Shown here: piece after piece, positions 55,975 through 63,794 of the stretch
How positions within the stretch are numbered: the first letter of the stretch is position 1
How the letters are laid out: every line of letters starts with the position of its first letter
From: Streptomyces sp. BK340
GTDB lineage: Bacteria > Actinomycetota > Actinomycetes > Streptomycetales > Streptomycetaceae
Length of the DNA stretch: 64,000 nt
Assembly (NCBI RefSeq): GCF_007827595.1
Contig: NZ_VISR01000015.1
Span: forward strand, 124,001 to 188,000
Direction: 5' to 3'
The notes under the pieces: model-generated
Told to the model about the DNA's origin: nothing
The model's input: the letters and a program-made list of their open reading frames with translations, nothing else
The model's database searches: none
Made by a program: the position numbers and the translations under genes

Positions 55975-56149
55975 CGCACCAGTCTCGCAAACCTCACGAC
56001 CACGCCTCGAACGAGTTACGTGACGGTACGCATCGCACTTCGTTGCACCGAGGTGCCCACCGGTCGTCGGACATGGTGACCCGGGTGGCGCAAACGGATG
56101 CACCGTGTGACGCGGGATTTCGCCCACACGAGTAATGTAAGGAGTGGAT

Positions 56150-56425
56150 ATGGGCGTTTTTGCACGGCTCCTCGGCAGGTCGAAAGCGACGCAGGAGGCG
56201 GCGCCCGACGAGGTGCAGACCGGCACCGAGTCGGGAGCGGCCGAGGTGGTGGCGGAAGCGGACCGGGCAGCGGAGGCGAAGGGGTCGGCCGAGGACGGGC
56301 GCGAGGGCGAGGCGGCGGAGGCGAAGGCCACCGAGTCCGGCGCGGCCGAGAGCGCGGAGATCCCCAAGCAGCAGTCGGCGGACGCGGCCGCCGACAGCGA
56401 GGCCGGTGAGAGCGCCCGCACATGA
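56150..56425 (+). CDS. Small Ala/Glu-rich hypothetical protein
   Basis: 91 residues from ATG 56150, which follows AAGGAG with ideal spacing. MGVFARLLGRSKATQEAAP at the start could form one amphipathic helix; the remaining 70 residues are acidic low-complexity (Ala, Glu, Ser, Gly) and likely disordered. It lies 25 bp upstream of a MT0933-type antitoxin-like gene on the same strand, so they are probably co-transcribed. No function can be assigned. Confidence 0.7.
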   Translation: MGVFARLLGRSKATQEAAPDEVQTGTESGAAEVVAEADRAAEAKGSAEDGREGEAAEAKATESGAAESAEIPKQQSADAAADSEAGESART

Positions 56426-56450
56426 CTGTCCCCGTGAGGGAAGGTGGACC

Positions 56451-56723
56451 ATGGGTCTGATGGACAACGTGAAGGCCAAGCTCGCCCCGGCCAGGGACAA
56501 GGTGTCGGACCTCGCCCAGAAGCACGGGGACAAGGTCCAGCACAGCATCGACAAGGCCGCCAAGGCCGTGGACGATCGGACCAAGGGCAAGTACAGCGAC
56601 AAGATCCATGTCGGTACGGACAAGGCGAAGGGGGCGATGGACCGCCTGGCGCACAAGGAGGGTCCGGAGACCGGCGACGCCGCGACCCCGACCCGGCCGG
56701 AGGGCCCGCCACCGGCTTCCTGA
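56451..56723 (+). CDS. MT0933/Rv0909-like antitoxin-family protein
   Basis: 90 residues. ATG 56451 follows GGGAAGGTGG. The opening MGLMDNVKAKLAPARDKVSD and repeated Lys/Asp-rich heptads (HGDKVQHSIDKAAKAVDDRT, KYSDKIHVGTDKAKGAMDRL) match the MT0933 antitoxin family, in M. tuberculosis an antitoxin paired with Rv0910. No toxin gene is adjacent here, so it may have a different role, perhaps as a helical chaperone-like protein. It is cotranscribed with the small Glu-rich protein and followed by a strong hairpin. Confidence 0.75.
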   Translation: MGLMDNVKAKLAPARDKVSDLAQKHGDKVQHSIDKAAKAVDDRTKGKYSDKIHVGTDKAKGAMDRLAHKEGPETGDAATPTRPEGPPPAS

Positions 56724-56736
56724 ACGACACGCGGAT

Positions 56737-56779
56737 CGGCGGACGGCCGTGGAGCGCCAGCGCTCCCGGCCGTCCGCCG
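56737..56779. terminator. Bidirectional terminator hairpin
   Basis: CGGCGGACGGCC (56737-56748) pairs with GGCCGTCCGCCG (56768-56779), and GGAGCG with CGCTCC inside it. It lies between the antitoxin-family gene and the converging extradiol-dioxygenase-like gene. Confidence 0.75.
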
Positions 56780-56832
56780 TTTCGTCTCCGCGGCGGGGCG
56801 CCGCCCGGGGCTTGTCCGCCGCCGCGCGGCGC

Positions 56833-57546
56833 CTAGGACCAGGTGGCGACCAGGTACCCGACGCCGTAAGGGGCGTCGTCGTAGAACAGTGCCCCGCTCA
56901 GGCCCGTGCCCGCGGCCGCTCCGGCGAGGACCTGCCAGGGCGCGCGGCCGGAGGCCTTCAGCTCGTACGCCAGCCCGGCGTCCAGCGCCTCGACGGCCGC
57001 CATGTCCGCCGCTCCCAGCGCACGCGCGACCTCGGCGTCGAAGGGCGCCGCCCGCTCGTCCAGGTAGCCCGGTGCCTTGAGCGTGCGGCACGCGCTGGCG
57101 TCGCCCATCACCAGCAGCGCCACCCGCTCGGCCCGGGCGGCGATGTCCCGTCCGGCCTCGACGCACAGCTCGGTCGCGAGCGGTTCCCCGACACCGAGCC
57201 CCTCGATCGGGGCGTCCGCCCAGCCGGTGCGCTCCAGCAGCCAGGCCCCGACCGCCAGCGACGTGGGCAGCTCACCCTCGGCGGCGGCGTCCGTGGCCGG
57301 ACCGAGGCGTACGTCCACGTCGACACCGAAGCCCCGGAAGGAGCCCGGGGTGCCCTGCGGATGCCGGCCGCGCCCGCTCGGCTCGGCGGGCCCGACGACC
57401 ACCAGCAGGTCGGGGCGGGCGGCGGCGAGCACGCCGAGCGCGTCGGTGCACGCCGCGCGCGCGGCGTCCAGTTCGGGCGCGGCACCCGCGGCGACCTGGG
57501 GCACGAGCAGCGGCGGGCAGGGGCAGACGGCTGCGGCGACAAGCAT
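56833..57546 (-). CDS. Class III extradiol dioxygenase (LigB)-like protein
   Basis: 237 residues from ATG 57546 (MLVAAAVCPCPPLLVPQVAA), a typical opening of the LigB-like superfamily. The pattern DLLVVVGPAEPSGRG resembles the metal-binding neighbourhood of the family, and ALLVMGDASACRTLKAPGYL follows the later helix. A clear His ligand set is not evident, so it may be a non-catalytic relative. It lies 10 bp downstream of a small unknown gene, which follows miaB by 33 bp; the three probably form one transcript with miaB. Confidence 0.75.
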   Translation of the reverse strand: MLVAAAVCPCPPLLVPQVAAGAAPELDAARAACTDALGVLAAARPDLLVVVGPAEPSGRGRHPQGTPGSFRGFGVDVDVRLGPATDAAAEGELPTSLAVGAWLLERTGWADAPIEGLGVGEPLATELCVEAGRDIAARAERVALLVMGDASACRTLKAPGYLDERAAPFDAEVARALGAADMAAVEALDAGLAYELKASGRAPWQVLAGAAAGTGLSGALFYDDAPYGVGYLVATWS

Positions 57547-57556
57547 GATCGGGAGC

Positions 57557-57847
57557 CTACTGCCAGGGGGGCGGCACCGGGTCGGAGCTCCACACCAGCT
57601 CGGCAAGCCGGTAGATCACGCGGAACGTGGAGACCATCCCCTCGATGTTCGCGTAGTAGGCGTCCCCGTCCCCGATCCGGTAGACGTCACGGCGCTTCTG
57701 GCGCAGCCCGGGGCGGGGGCGATGGGTGCGGGCGAGCTCGTAGAGGCGGGCGCGGGCCTCCTCCAGGGTGCCTTCGAAGCGCGCCGCCTCCTCGCTGCGG
57801 TACTCGTCCCCGTGACCGAACTGCGCGAGAACCGTCCAGTGCGGCAT
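57557..57847 (-). CDS. Small conserved protein of unknown function
   Basis: 96 residues from ATG 57847, with GGGGCGGAGC upstream. Arg/Glu-rich and probably alpha/beta: FGHGDEYRSEEAARFEGTLE, ARARLYELARTHRPRPGLRQ, then VYRIGDGDAYYANIEGMV. It follows miaB by 33 bp and precedes the dioxygenase-like gene by 10 bp, so it is in their operon. I do not recognise it. Confidence 0.8.
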   Translation of the reverse strand: MPHWTVLAQFGHGDEYRSEEAARFEGTLEEARARLYELARTHRPRPGLRQKRRDVYRIGDGDAYYANIEGMVSTFRVIYRLAELVWSSDPVPPPWQ

Positions 57848-57880
57848 GCTCCGCCCCCCGTCCCTGGGTTCCGGATGTGG

Positions 57881-59407
57881 TCAGTCCAGCGCGCAGCCGC
57901 TCGTGGCGGCCGGCAGCGGCGCCGGCACCCCGATCGTCGGCAGCCCCAGCATCACGCCCGCCGGCTTGGCGGCCTGGGCGGCGTTGCGCTTCTCCCACGC
58001 GTCGCCCGCGCGCGTGCGGCGCACGGCGAGGACGGCACCCTCGGCGAGGAGGTGGTGCGGGGCGGCGTACGTGATCTCGACGGTGACCACGTCACCGGGG
58101 CGGACGTCCTGCTCCGGCTTGGTGAAGTGGACCAGCCGGTTGTCGGGGGCGCGGCCGGACAGCCGGTGGGTGGCGCCGTCCTTGCGGCCCTCGCCCTCGG
58201 CGACCATCAGCTCCAGGGTGCGGCCGACCTGCTTCTTGTTCTCCTCCCAGGAGATCTCCTCCTGGAGGGCGACGAGCCGCTCGTAGCGCGCCTGGACGAC
58301 CTCCTTGGGGATCTGGTCGTCCATGGTGGCGGCGGGGGTGCCGGGCCGCTTGGAGTACTGGAAGGTGAACGCCTGCGTGAAGCGCGCCTCGCGGACGACG
58401 TGGAGGGTCTGCTCGAAGTCCTCCTCGGTCTCCCCCGGGAAGCCCACGATGATGTCGGTGGTGATGGCGGCGTGCGGGATGGCGGCCCGCACCTTCTCGA
58501 TGATCCCGAGGTAGCGGTCCTGCCGGTAGGAGCGGCGCATCGCCTTCAGGACGGTGTCCGAGCCGGACTGGAGCGGCATGTGCAGCTGCGGCATGACGTT
58601 CGGTGTCTCGGCCATGGCGGCGATGACGTCGTCGGTGAAGTCGCGCGGGTGCGGCGAGGTGAAGCGGACCCGCTCCAGGCCCTCGATCCTGCCGCAGGCG
58701 CGCAGCAGCTTGCTGAAGGCCTCGCGGTCGCCGATGTCGGAGCCGTACGCGTTGACGTTCTGCCCGAGCAGCGTGATCTCGGAGACGCCCTCGGCGACCA
58801 GCGCCTCGACCTCGGCGAGGATGTCGCCGGGACGGCGGTCCTTCTCCTTGCCACGCAGGGCCGGCACGATGCAGAAGGTGCAGGTGTTGTTGCAGCCGAC
58901 GGAGATCGAGACCCAGGCCGCGTAGGCGCTCTCGCGCCGGGTCGGCAGTGTGGAGGGGAACGCCTCCAGCGACTCGGCGATCTCGACCTGCGCCTCTTCC
59001 TGGACGCGGGCACGCTCCAGCAGGACGGGCAGCTTGCCGATGTTGTGCGTGCCGAAGACGACGTCCACCCAGGGCGCCTTCTGCACGATGGTGTCGCGGT
59101 CCTTCTGCGCGAGGCAGCCGCCGACCGCGATCTGCATACCGGGGTGGCCCGCCTTCTTGGACGCGAGGCGGCCGAGGTTGCCGTAGAGCCGGTTGTCGGC
59201 GTTCTCGCGCACCGCGCACGTGTTGAAGACCACGACGTCCGCGTCGCCGTCCGACCCCTCGGGGGCGCGCACGTACCCGGCGTCTTCGAGCAGCCCGGAC
59301 AATCGCTCGGAATCGTGGACGTTCATCTGGCACCCGTAGGTACGGACTTCGTAGGTCTTGGGTGCTGCTACGTCCACTGCGGGGCTCCGGTCGCTGCTGA
59401 TGGTCAT
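57881..59407 (-). CDS. miaB: tRNA-2-methylthio-N6-dimethylallyladenosine synthase
   Basis: 508-residue radical-SAM methylthiotransferase; adds methylthio to i6A37 made by MiaA. The N-terminal UPF0004 domain binds the auxiliary iron-sulfur cluster (YGCQMNVHDSERL, NTCAVRENADNRLYG, VGGCLAQ). The radical-SAM CxxxCxxC motif is in SVGCNNTCTFCIVP, and a C-terminal TRAM domain follows (about 430-500). ATG 59407 lacks a ribosome site but follows TACCCT by seven bases, so the message may be leaderless. Confidence 0.96.
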   Translation of the reverse strand: MTISSDRSPAVDVAAPKTYEVRTYGCQMNVHDSERLSGLLEDAGYVRAPEGSDGDADVVVFNTCAVRENADNRLYGNLGRLASKKAGHPGMQIAVGGCLAQKDRDTIVQKAPWVDVVFGTHNIGKLPVLLERARVQEEAQVEIAESLEAFPSTLPTRRESAYAAWVSISVGCNNTCTFCIVPALRGKEKDRRPGDILAEVEALVAEGVSEITLLGQNVNAYGSDIGDREAFSKLLRACGRIEGLERVRFTSPHPRDFTDDVIAAMAETPNVMPQLHMPLQSGSDTVLKAMRRSYRQDRYLGIIEKVRAAIPHAAITTDIIVGFPGETEEDFEQTLHVVREARFTQAFTFQYSKRPGTPAATMDDQIPKEVVQARYERLVALQEEISWEENKKQVGRTLELMVAEGEGRKDGATHRLSGRAPDNRLVHFTKPEQDVRPGDVVTVEITYAAPHHLLAEGAVLAVRRTRAGDAWEKRNAAQAAKPAGVMLGLPTIGVPAPLPAATSGCALD

Positions 59408-59539
59408 GGGTCAAGGGTAGGCGCTCCCGGAGACCCGGTGCCTCGGTGCTCCCGTCCGCCGGCGTGCACGCGGTCGGCACCCGTCGCCATATACGAAACA
59501 CCTCGGGTCCTTTTCTGATAATCGGCGCCCGTGTCTGCG

Positions 59540-59740
59540 TCAGCGCCACATGTGACTGAAGAACCAGCCGAGCGCCGCGACGGCCTCGTCCGTCAGCTCC
59601 GGGTGGCGCCCGCGCATTTCCTCAGGGAAATGGGCGGTCCCGCAGGAGAGGCTGTGGTCCCCCCATTCGATGTCGAACGCCGCGGCCTCGCCGACGATCT
59701 CCTTCGCGTAGGCCGCCGGCCCGGGACCGTCGCCCGGGCG
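59540..59740 (-). pseudogene. C-terminal fragment of an unrecognised protein
   Basis: About 65 residues, in a frame different from the acyl-CoA synthetase remnant that precedes it, ending at stop 59540. The stretch AYAKEIVGEAAAFDIEWGDH and HPELTDEAVAALGWFFSHMW look like real protein with normal codon use, but no start codon or N-terminal part is present. It probably was fused to the remnant by a deletion. Confidence 0.5.
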
Positions 59741-60435
59741 CGCAGTGTCACGATGACCTGCACCGTCCCGGAGTCGGCGGCGGCGCGAATCTCCTCGACG
59801 TCGTCGATGCCGCGAAGGACGTCGGTCAGCACGCGGCGGGTGGCGGCGGCGCGCAGCGGGAGCTTGGACGGCTTGCCGACCGCGGTGACCGGGAGCGCGT
59901 CGAGAATGCGGACGGCCCTGGGCGCGGCGGCTGCCTCGCTCACGTGGGCCGCGGCCCAGGCGCGCAGGTCGTCCGCGGTGACCGTGGCGTCGGCGAGGGT
60001 CACGTACGCCACCGGGACCTCGCCCGCCCGCCGGTCCGGCTGTCCGACGGCCTGGGCGCCGGTCACCGCGGGGTGCGAGAGCAGCGCGTCCTCGACGACC
60101 CGGGGGTCGATGTTGTGGCCTCCGCGGATGATGAGGTCCTTCGCGCGTCCGGCGACGGTGTCGGGGCGGCGGACGCCGAGCCGGTGGAGGGCGTCGGCGG
60201 TCCGGTGCACGTCGGCGAGCAGCTCCGTATGGGTGCGGGACCTGGGCGAGCGCCAGGACGCGGCATCCGGCAGGACGGTGGGCGCGGTCCGCTCGGGCCA
60301 CTGCTCGGCCGTGCACCGCCGCAGCTCGCAAGAGGTGGCGGGCAGCCCGCGCTCGGCCAGCGGGATGGCCTCGATGCCGGCCGGCTCGTCGGGGTGGTCG
60401 TAGCCCGGCCGCCCCGCACGCGGGTCGATGCTCAC
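59740..60435 (-). pseudogene. Acyl-CoA synthetase remnant with large internal deletion
   Basis: Starts at GTG 60435 with the usual N-terminus of an AMP-forming acyl-CoA synthetase (RTHTELLADVHRTADALHRL, then GVRRPDTVA). At about 60152 it jumps in frame to the C-terminal hinge GRAKDLIIRGGHNIDPRVVE, PVAYVTLADATVTADDLRAW and VTAVGKPSKLPLRA. Roughly 350 central residues, including the ATP/AMP-binding loops, are missing, so it cannot be active. It ends in a frame break near 59740. The deletion joint is precise and without a stop. Confidence 0.75.
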
Positions 60436-60937
60436 GCGTACCTCAACCACTTCGACAGCAGGGAGGACCTCTTCCGGGTCGCGGTCGAGGAGACGCTGGA
60501 GTGGTGGGGCACGGTGATGGACCGCCTCACCGCGGACGTCGACGACCCCGCGGTGGCGTTCCGCCCAGAGTTTCCGCATGACCGGCCGGCTGCACCGCCC
60601 GCACCCTGAGCTGAGCCGGATCCTGCTGCACCACGGACTCGAACTGGCCCGGTCCGAAAGCGGATCGGCACCACGAGCCGTCCACGACATCCGTGCCGCG
60701 GTGGACGCAGGCCGCTTCGGGGTGGAGGACCTGGACCTCGCGCTGGCGATGACGGCGGGCGCCGCGTCGGCACTGGGCGCGCTGCTGCACTCGCAGCCCG
60801 ACCGCGACGACGCCAGGTCCGCGGACCTGGTCACCAGCGGCCTCCTGCGACAGTTCGGCATCCCCGCCGACGAGGCCGAGCGGATCTGCGCGCTCGACCT
60901 GCCGGACATCGAGGTCGCCGACACCCTGGCGCGGTGA
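60436..60937 (+). pseudogene. TetR-family regulator remnant, 5'-truncated and frameshifted
   Basis: Begins abruptly with YLNHFDSREDLFRVAVEETL, the end of a TetR HTH domain, so its first 40-50 codons are missing. Its coding strand starts immediately beside the acyl-CoA synthetase start, so the original promoter and N-terminus were deleted. At about 60556-60566 the frame changes: frame one reads DDPAVAF, and the next frame continues AQSFRMTGRLHRPHPELSRI to VADTLAR and stop at 60937. No protein should result. Confidence 0.7.
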
Positions 60938-61124
60938 GCCCGCAACGCCTCCCCGCCGGGCCGCTCGGCGGCGTGGCGACGAACGCGGCGAGAGCGACCC
61001 CGCGGCACCACCGTGACGCCACAGGCAGCCGAAACTGGGTTCGTGCACTCAGCCCCAAGGCTGCAGAAGCGCTCAGGGCGAGCGGGTTCCCCCCTCGCGC
61101 CCGCTCGCCCGACCCGCGCGCCCC

Positions 61125-62267
61125 TCATACGGAGCGGGGGTCTTCCCCCATTCCATCGGGGCCGCCGGGCGGCCGTCGGTCGTACGGTGGGCGGATCCCG
61201 GCGGGTATGCGCTCCACGAGCGCCGCCGCCTCGGGCGTACGCACCAGGAAGTGGACGTCCCAGTCGGCCCCTCGGGCCAACTCCGCCTCCACCGCGGCCC
61301 ATAAGGCGGCCAGGCTGACGTCGTACGCCAGCCCGCCCCGGCCCGAGCCGAGCAGCGGGAAGCACACCGAGCGCAGCGGCGGGTCGAAGCGGTCGCGTTC
61401 CTCCGCCAGGAGCGCGAGCGCCCGGGAGGCGGCCCGGGTGATGTCGGACGGCAGCACGTCGTAGTCGTTGGTCCCGGCCCGGGGAACGGCGACCGCGGCG
61501 TGGTAGATCCGTCGTACGCCCTGTGCGGCCAGGGACCCCGTACCGGTGGCGGCCACGGTGCCGGGCAGCACGGCGCGCCCGGAAGTGCCGTTCCGGCACG
61601 CCCACTTGTGCAGCTCGGCGTGGACCGGATCGTCCAGGACGTCACCGGTCACGCCGCGCACCGAGGACACCCGGCGCAGCGAGGCGGCGACCGACGACTT
61701 GTACGGCTGGGGCAGCGCGAAGTGGACGTTGGACGGAGAGACGACCACGTCCACGTCGCGCAGCAGGTCCACCGGGTGCACATGGAGGGTGAGCGTCACC
61801 GGCCGCTCGCCGACCCGGGCCCGCACGGTCCGGTGCGTGCCGGTCCCCGCCTCGGCCACGGCGGCTCCGGGTGCCGCGGCCGGCTCCGCCGCCAGCCGCA
61901 GCACGTGCTCGGCGACCTGGCCGAGGACCATCACCTCGTGGTCCTTGCGGAACCGCTCGACGCTCACCCCGTACACCGAGGCCGCCCGGGCCCGGCGGGA
62001 GGATGCGGGCCAGTCCCGGGTGCCCTGGGCCAGCCCCAGGGTGTACTCGGCGGCGGTGCGCAGGGTCCCGGCGTCCAGGCGCGACACGGCGAGCCGCAGC
62101 AACGCCTCCACGGCCGCGCCGGCAGGCCGGGCGCCGGTCGCGGGCACCGCCTGCGCCGCCGACTCCAGGCCGGGCAGCGCACGCCCGCGCAGCCTCACCA
62201 GTCCGGCGCGCCTGACCTCCTTGAGTTCATGGACAAGTGATGCATGGTCAGGGAGGGACGATGCCAT
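61125..62267 (-). CDS. Macro-domain protein with helical N-terminal domain
   Basis: 380 residues from ATG 62267. The N-terminal half (about 1-125) is alpha-helical with SLVHELKEVRRAGLVRLRGR and YGVSVERFRKDHEVMVLGQV, a layout I associate with Streptomyces regulator or effector proteins. Residues about 165-365 form a macro domain: VVVSPSNVHFALPQPYKSSV, SVRGVTGDVLD, GTVAATGTGSLAAQGVRR, IYHAAVAVPRAG and FPLLGSGRGGLAYDVSL. Macro domains bind ADP-ribose, and some hydrolyse ADP-ribose-1''-phosphate or ADP-ribosyl esters. It lies 58 bp downstream of a RES toxin candidate on the same strand, whose predicted product is ADP-ribose-1''-phosphate. Confidence 0.85.
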   Translation of the reverse strand: MASSLPDHASLVHELKEVRRAGLVRLRGRALPGLESAAQAVPATGARPAGAAVEALLRLAVSRLDAGTLRTAAEYTLGLAQGTRDWPASSRRARAASVYGVSVERFRKDHEVMVLGQVAEHVLRLAAEPAAAPGAAVAEAGTGTHRTVRARVGERPVTLTLHVHPVDLLRDVDVVVSPSNVHFALPQPYKSSVAASLRRVSSVRGVTGDVLDDPVHAELHKWACRNGTSGRAVLPGTVAATGTGSLAAQGVRRIYHAAVAVPRAGTNDYDVLPSDITRAASRALALLAEERDRFDPPLRSVCFPLLGSGRGGLAYDVSLAALWAAVEAELARGADWDVHFLVRTPEAAALVERIPAGIRPPYDRRPPGGPDGMGEDPRSV

Positions 62268-62325
62268 GCGCCCACGATGGCATCACGTCTCGGCCACCGA
62301 CAAGCGGGACGGGGCCGTCCCCACA

Positions 62326-62997
62326 TCACTGCCACACGGGCTCCGAGATGACCGCCCGCAGCGGTTCGAGGATCTCGTTGGCCTTCTTCATGCCCTCCTG
62401 GGAGCCCAGGTCCGGGATCCCGCCGTCCCGCAGCACCTCCAGCGGCCCGCCGTCGCAGTGCTCGAAGCGGTCGTGGAAGAGCACCAGGGCGCGCTGGGCC
62501 CGGTTGCGCCGGGACTCCCAGATCAGCCCCATCGCATCGGGTGCCTGCGCCCGGATCTCGCTCGACCAGCGCCGTGCGAGCGCGTAGTTGCTCTCGTCCT
62601 CCAGGAGCGTGGAGTCCTGGCAGACGGCGGCCAGATCCTGCCCGTCGACCAGGGAGACCAGGTTCAGCTCGCACCGGGTGCGCAGGCCGCTCAGCGACCG
62701 CCGCCAGACGGCGCTGTAGGGGATCCGCCGTGTACCGGCCGGCAGTTCGAAGGGCCGCGAGCGCAGCACGCTCTCCGCGAGGGCGGTGAGCCCGGTGTCC
62801 GCCAGGTACAGGCTGTGGTACGGATCCAGCACCGTGCCCTCGAAGCGGCCCCCGCCGAAATGGATGTCCGCGAGCTTCGGGCTGAACTGGTCCGGCGCGT
62901 ACTTGGACTGGTGCACCCGCCACAGTTCCGCACCGGCCGGGATCACCAGACGGTTGGGGCGCAACTCCAGCTCGATCATCGGGAAGAAGCCGCTCAT
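62326..62997 (-). CDS. RES-domain protein, candidate NAD+ phosphorylase toxin
   Basis: 223 residues from ATG 62997. RES features: LWRVHQSKYAPDQFSPK, where Arg is a catalytic position, HFGGGRFEGTVLDPYHSLYL, and ADTGLTALAESVLRSRPFEL with a conserved Glu. RES toxins such as MbcT convert NAD+ and phosphate to nicotinamide and ADP-ribose-1''-phosphate. The ATG overlaps the upstream stop as TGATG, so translation is coupled to the antitoxin candidate, the order found in Xre-RES pairs. The C-terminal half (SLVDGQDLAAVCQDSTLLED onward) is longer than in compact RES toxins. Toxicity is inference from the family. Confidence 0.8.
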   Translation of the reverse strand: MSGFFPMIELELRPNRLVIPAGAELWRVHQSKYAPDQFSPKLADIHFGGGRFEGTVLDPYHSLYLADTGLTALAESVLRSRPFELPAGTRRIPYSAVWRRSLSGLRTRCELNLVSLVDGQDLAAVCQDSTLLEDESNYALARRWSSEIRAQAPDAMGLIWESRRNRAQRALVLFHDRFEHCDGGPLEVLRDGGIPDLGSQEGMKKANEILEPLRAVISEPVWQ

Positions 62998-63698
62998 CAG
63001 TCCCCCTCCACCAGTGCGGCGGCAGCGCCGACCAGCCGATGGTCCGGCAGCCGGCCGAGCAGCGACGCGGGTGTCCCGCCCAGCCAGGTGTTGCCGTTCA
63101 GCCACCAGGCCGCGGCGCCCCAGGGGTCGATGTCGGCGAGGAGCAGCCGGTTGACCCGGAGGACGACCTCGCGCGGGGTACCGTCGCCCGCGCCGAACTG
63201 GAACTCCGGATAGCGGTCGCCGTCCTGGGGATCCGTCAGTCTGATCAGCTCTGGGGGCGGCGCGCCGCCGCAGCGGACCCGCGCCTCGTCGGCCGAGAGG
63301 GACGGCGCCCCGAGCAGCATCCGGTCCTCTTCGGACGCGGTGCCGTACGCCGGTTCGGGGGCGCTCGGCAGCGCGGTCAGCAGAGCCATCAATTCGCGAG
63401 CCCCCACCACGGTCCTCGGGCCGGGCGGCGCCGCGCCGAGTCGTACGGAGTCCAGCGCCCTGCGTACGGGATGGTCCAGCGGCAGGGGCAGCAGGGCCAG
63501 CCGAACCCTCTGGGACGCCCGGCGCACCGCCCTGTCGTCGGCCGCGTCCGTGGCCGCGAGGGCCTCCAGCCGGGCCAGCAGCAGCGCGTACTGCTCGTCG
63601 TCGAGCGCCTCGCGGATGGCGTCCCGGTGCTCGCCGATCAGGACGAGCAGCCGCTCCGTCGAACCGCCGGGGCCGTCGCCCGTACCGTCGTCGCTCAT
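62997..63698 (-). CDS. Candidate antitoxin with DUF2384/MbcA-like C-terminus
   Basis: 233 residues from ATG 63698 (MSDDGTGDGPGG), after AGGGGGGAAC; a longer start to 63758 is unlikely. The first 75 residues are helical and charged (LLVLIGEHRDAIREALDDEQ). The C-terminal 55 residues include REVVLRVNRLLLADIDPWGA, AWWLNGNTWLGGTPASLLGR and HRLVGAAAALVEGD, resembling the toxin-binding domain of Xre/MbcA/ParS antitoxins, where a hydrophobic helix and LGG-x-TP motif are conserved. The middle is variable. It overlaps the RES gene by one base. No classic HTH is evident, so DNA binding is uncertain. Confidence 0.65.
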   Translation of the reverse strand: MSDDGTGDGPGGSTERLLVLIGEHRDAIREALDDEQYALLLARLEALAATDAADDRAVRRASQRVRLALLPLPLDHPVRRALDSVRLGAAPPGPRTVVGARELMALLTALPSAPEPAYGTASEEDRMLLGAPSLSADEARVRCGGAPPPELIRLTDPQDGDRYPEFQFGAGDGTPREVVLRVNRLLLADIDPWGAAAWWLNGNTWLGGTPASLLGRLPDHRLVGAAAALVEGD

Positions 63699-63794
63699 GC
63701 GTTCCCCCCTTCGGTACCTGCTTCTGCCCTCGGCCTGAGCGCCACTATGCCGATCCACCGGACCGGTGGCGACAAGATCCCGGGCTTCGGGTGC

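Noticed and set aside
59593..61605. 670-codon open frame covering the decayed locus on the minus strand
   Set aside because: Only the central part (59740-60435) resembles protein; the rest is a chance opening through the TetR remnant and the macro gene's 3' end.
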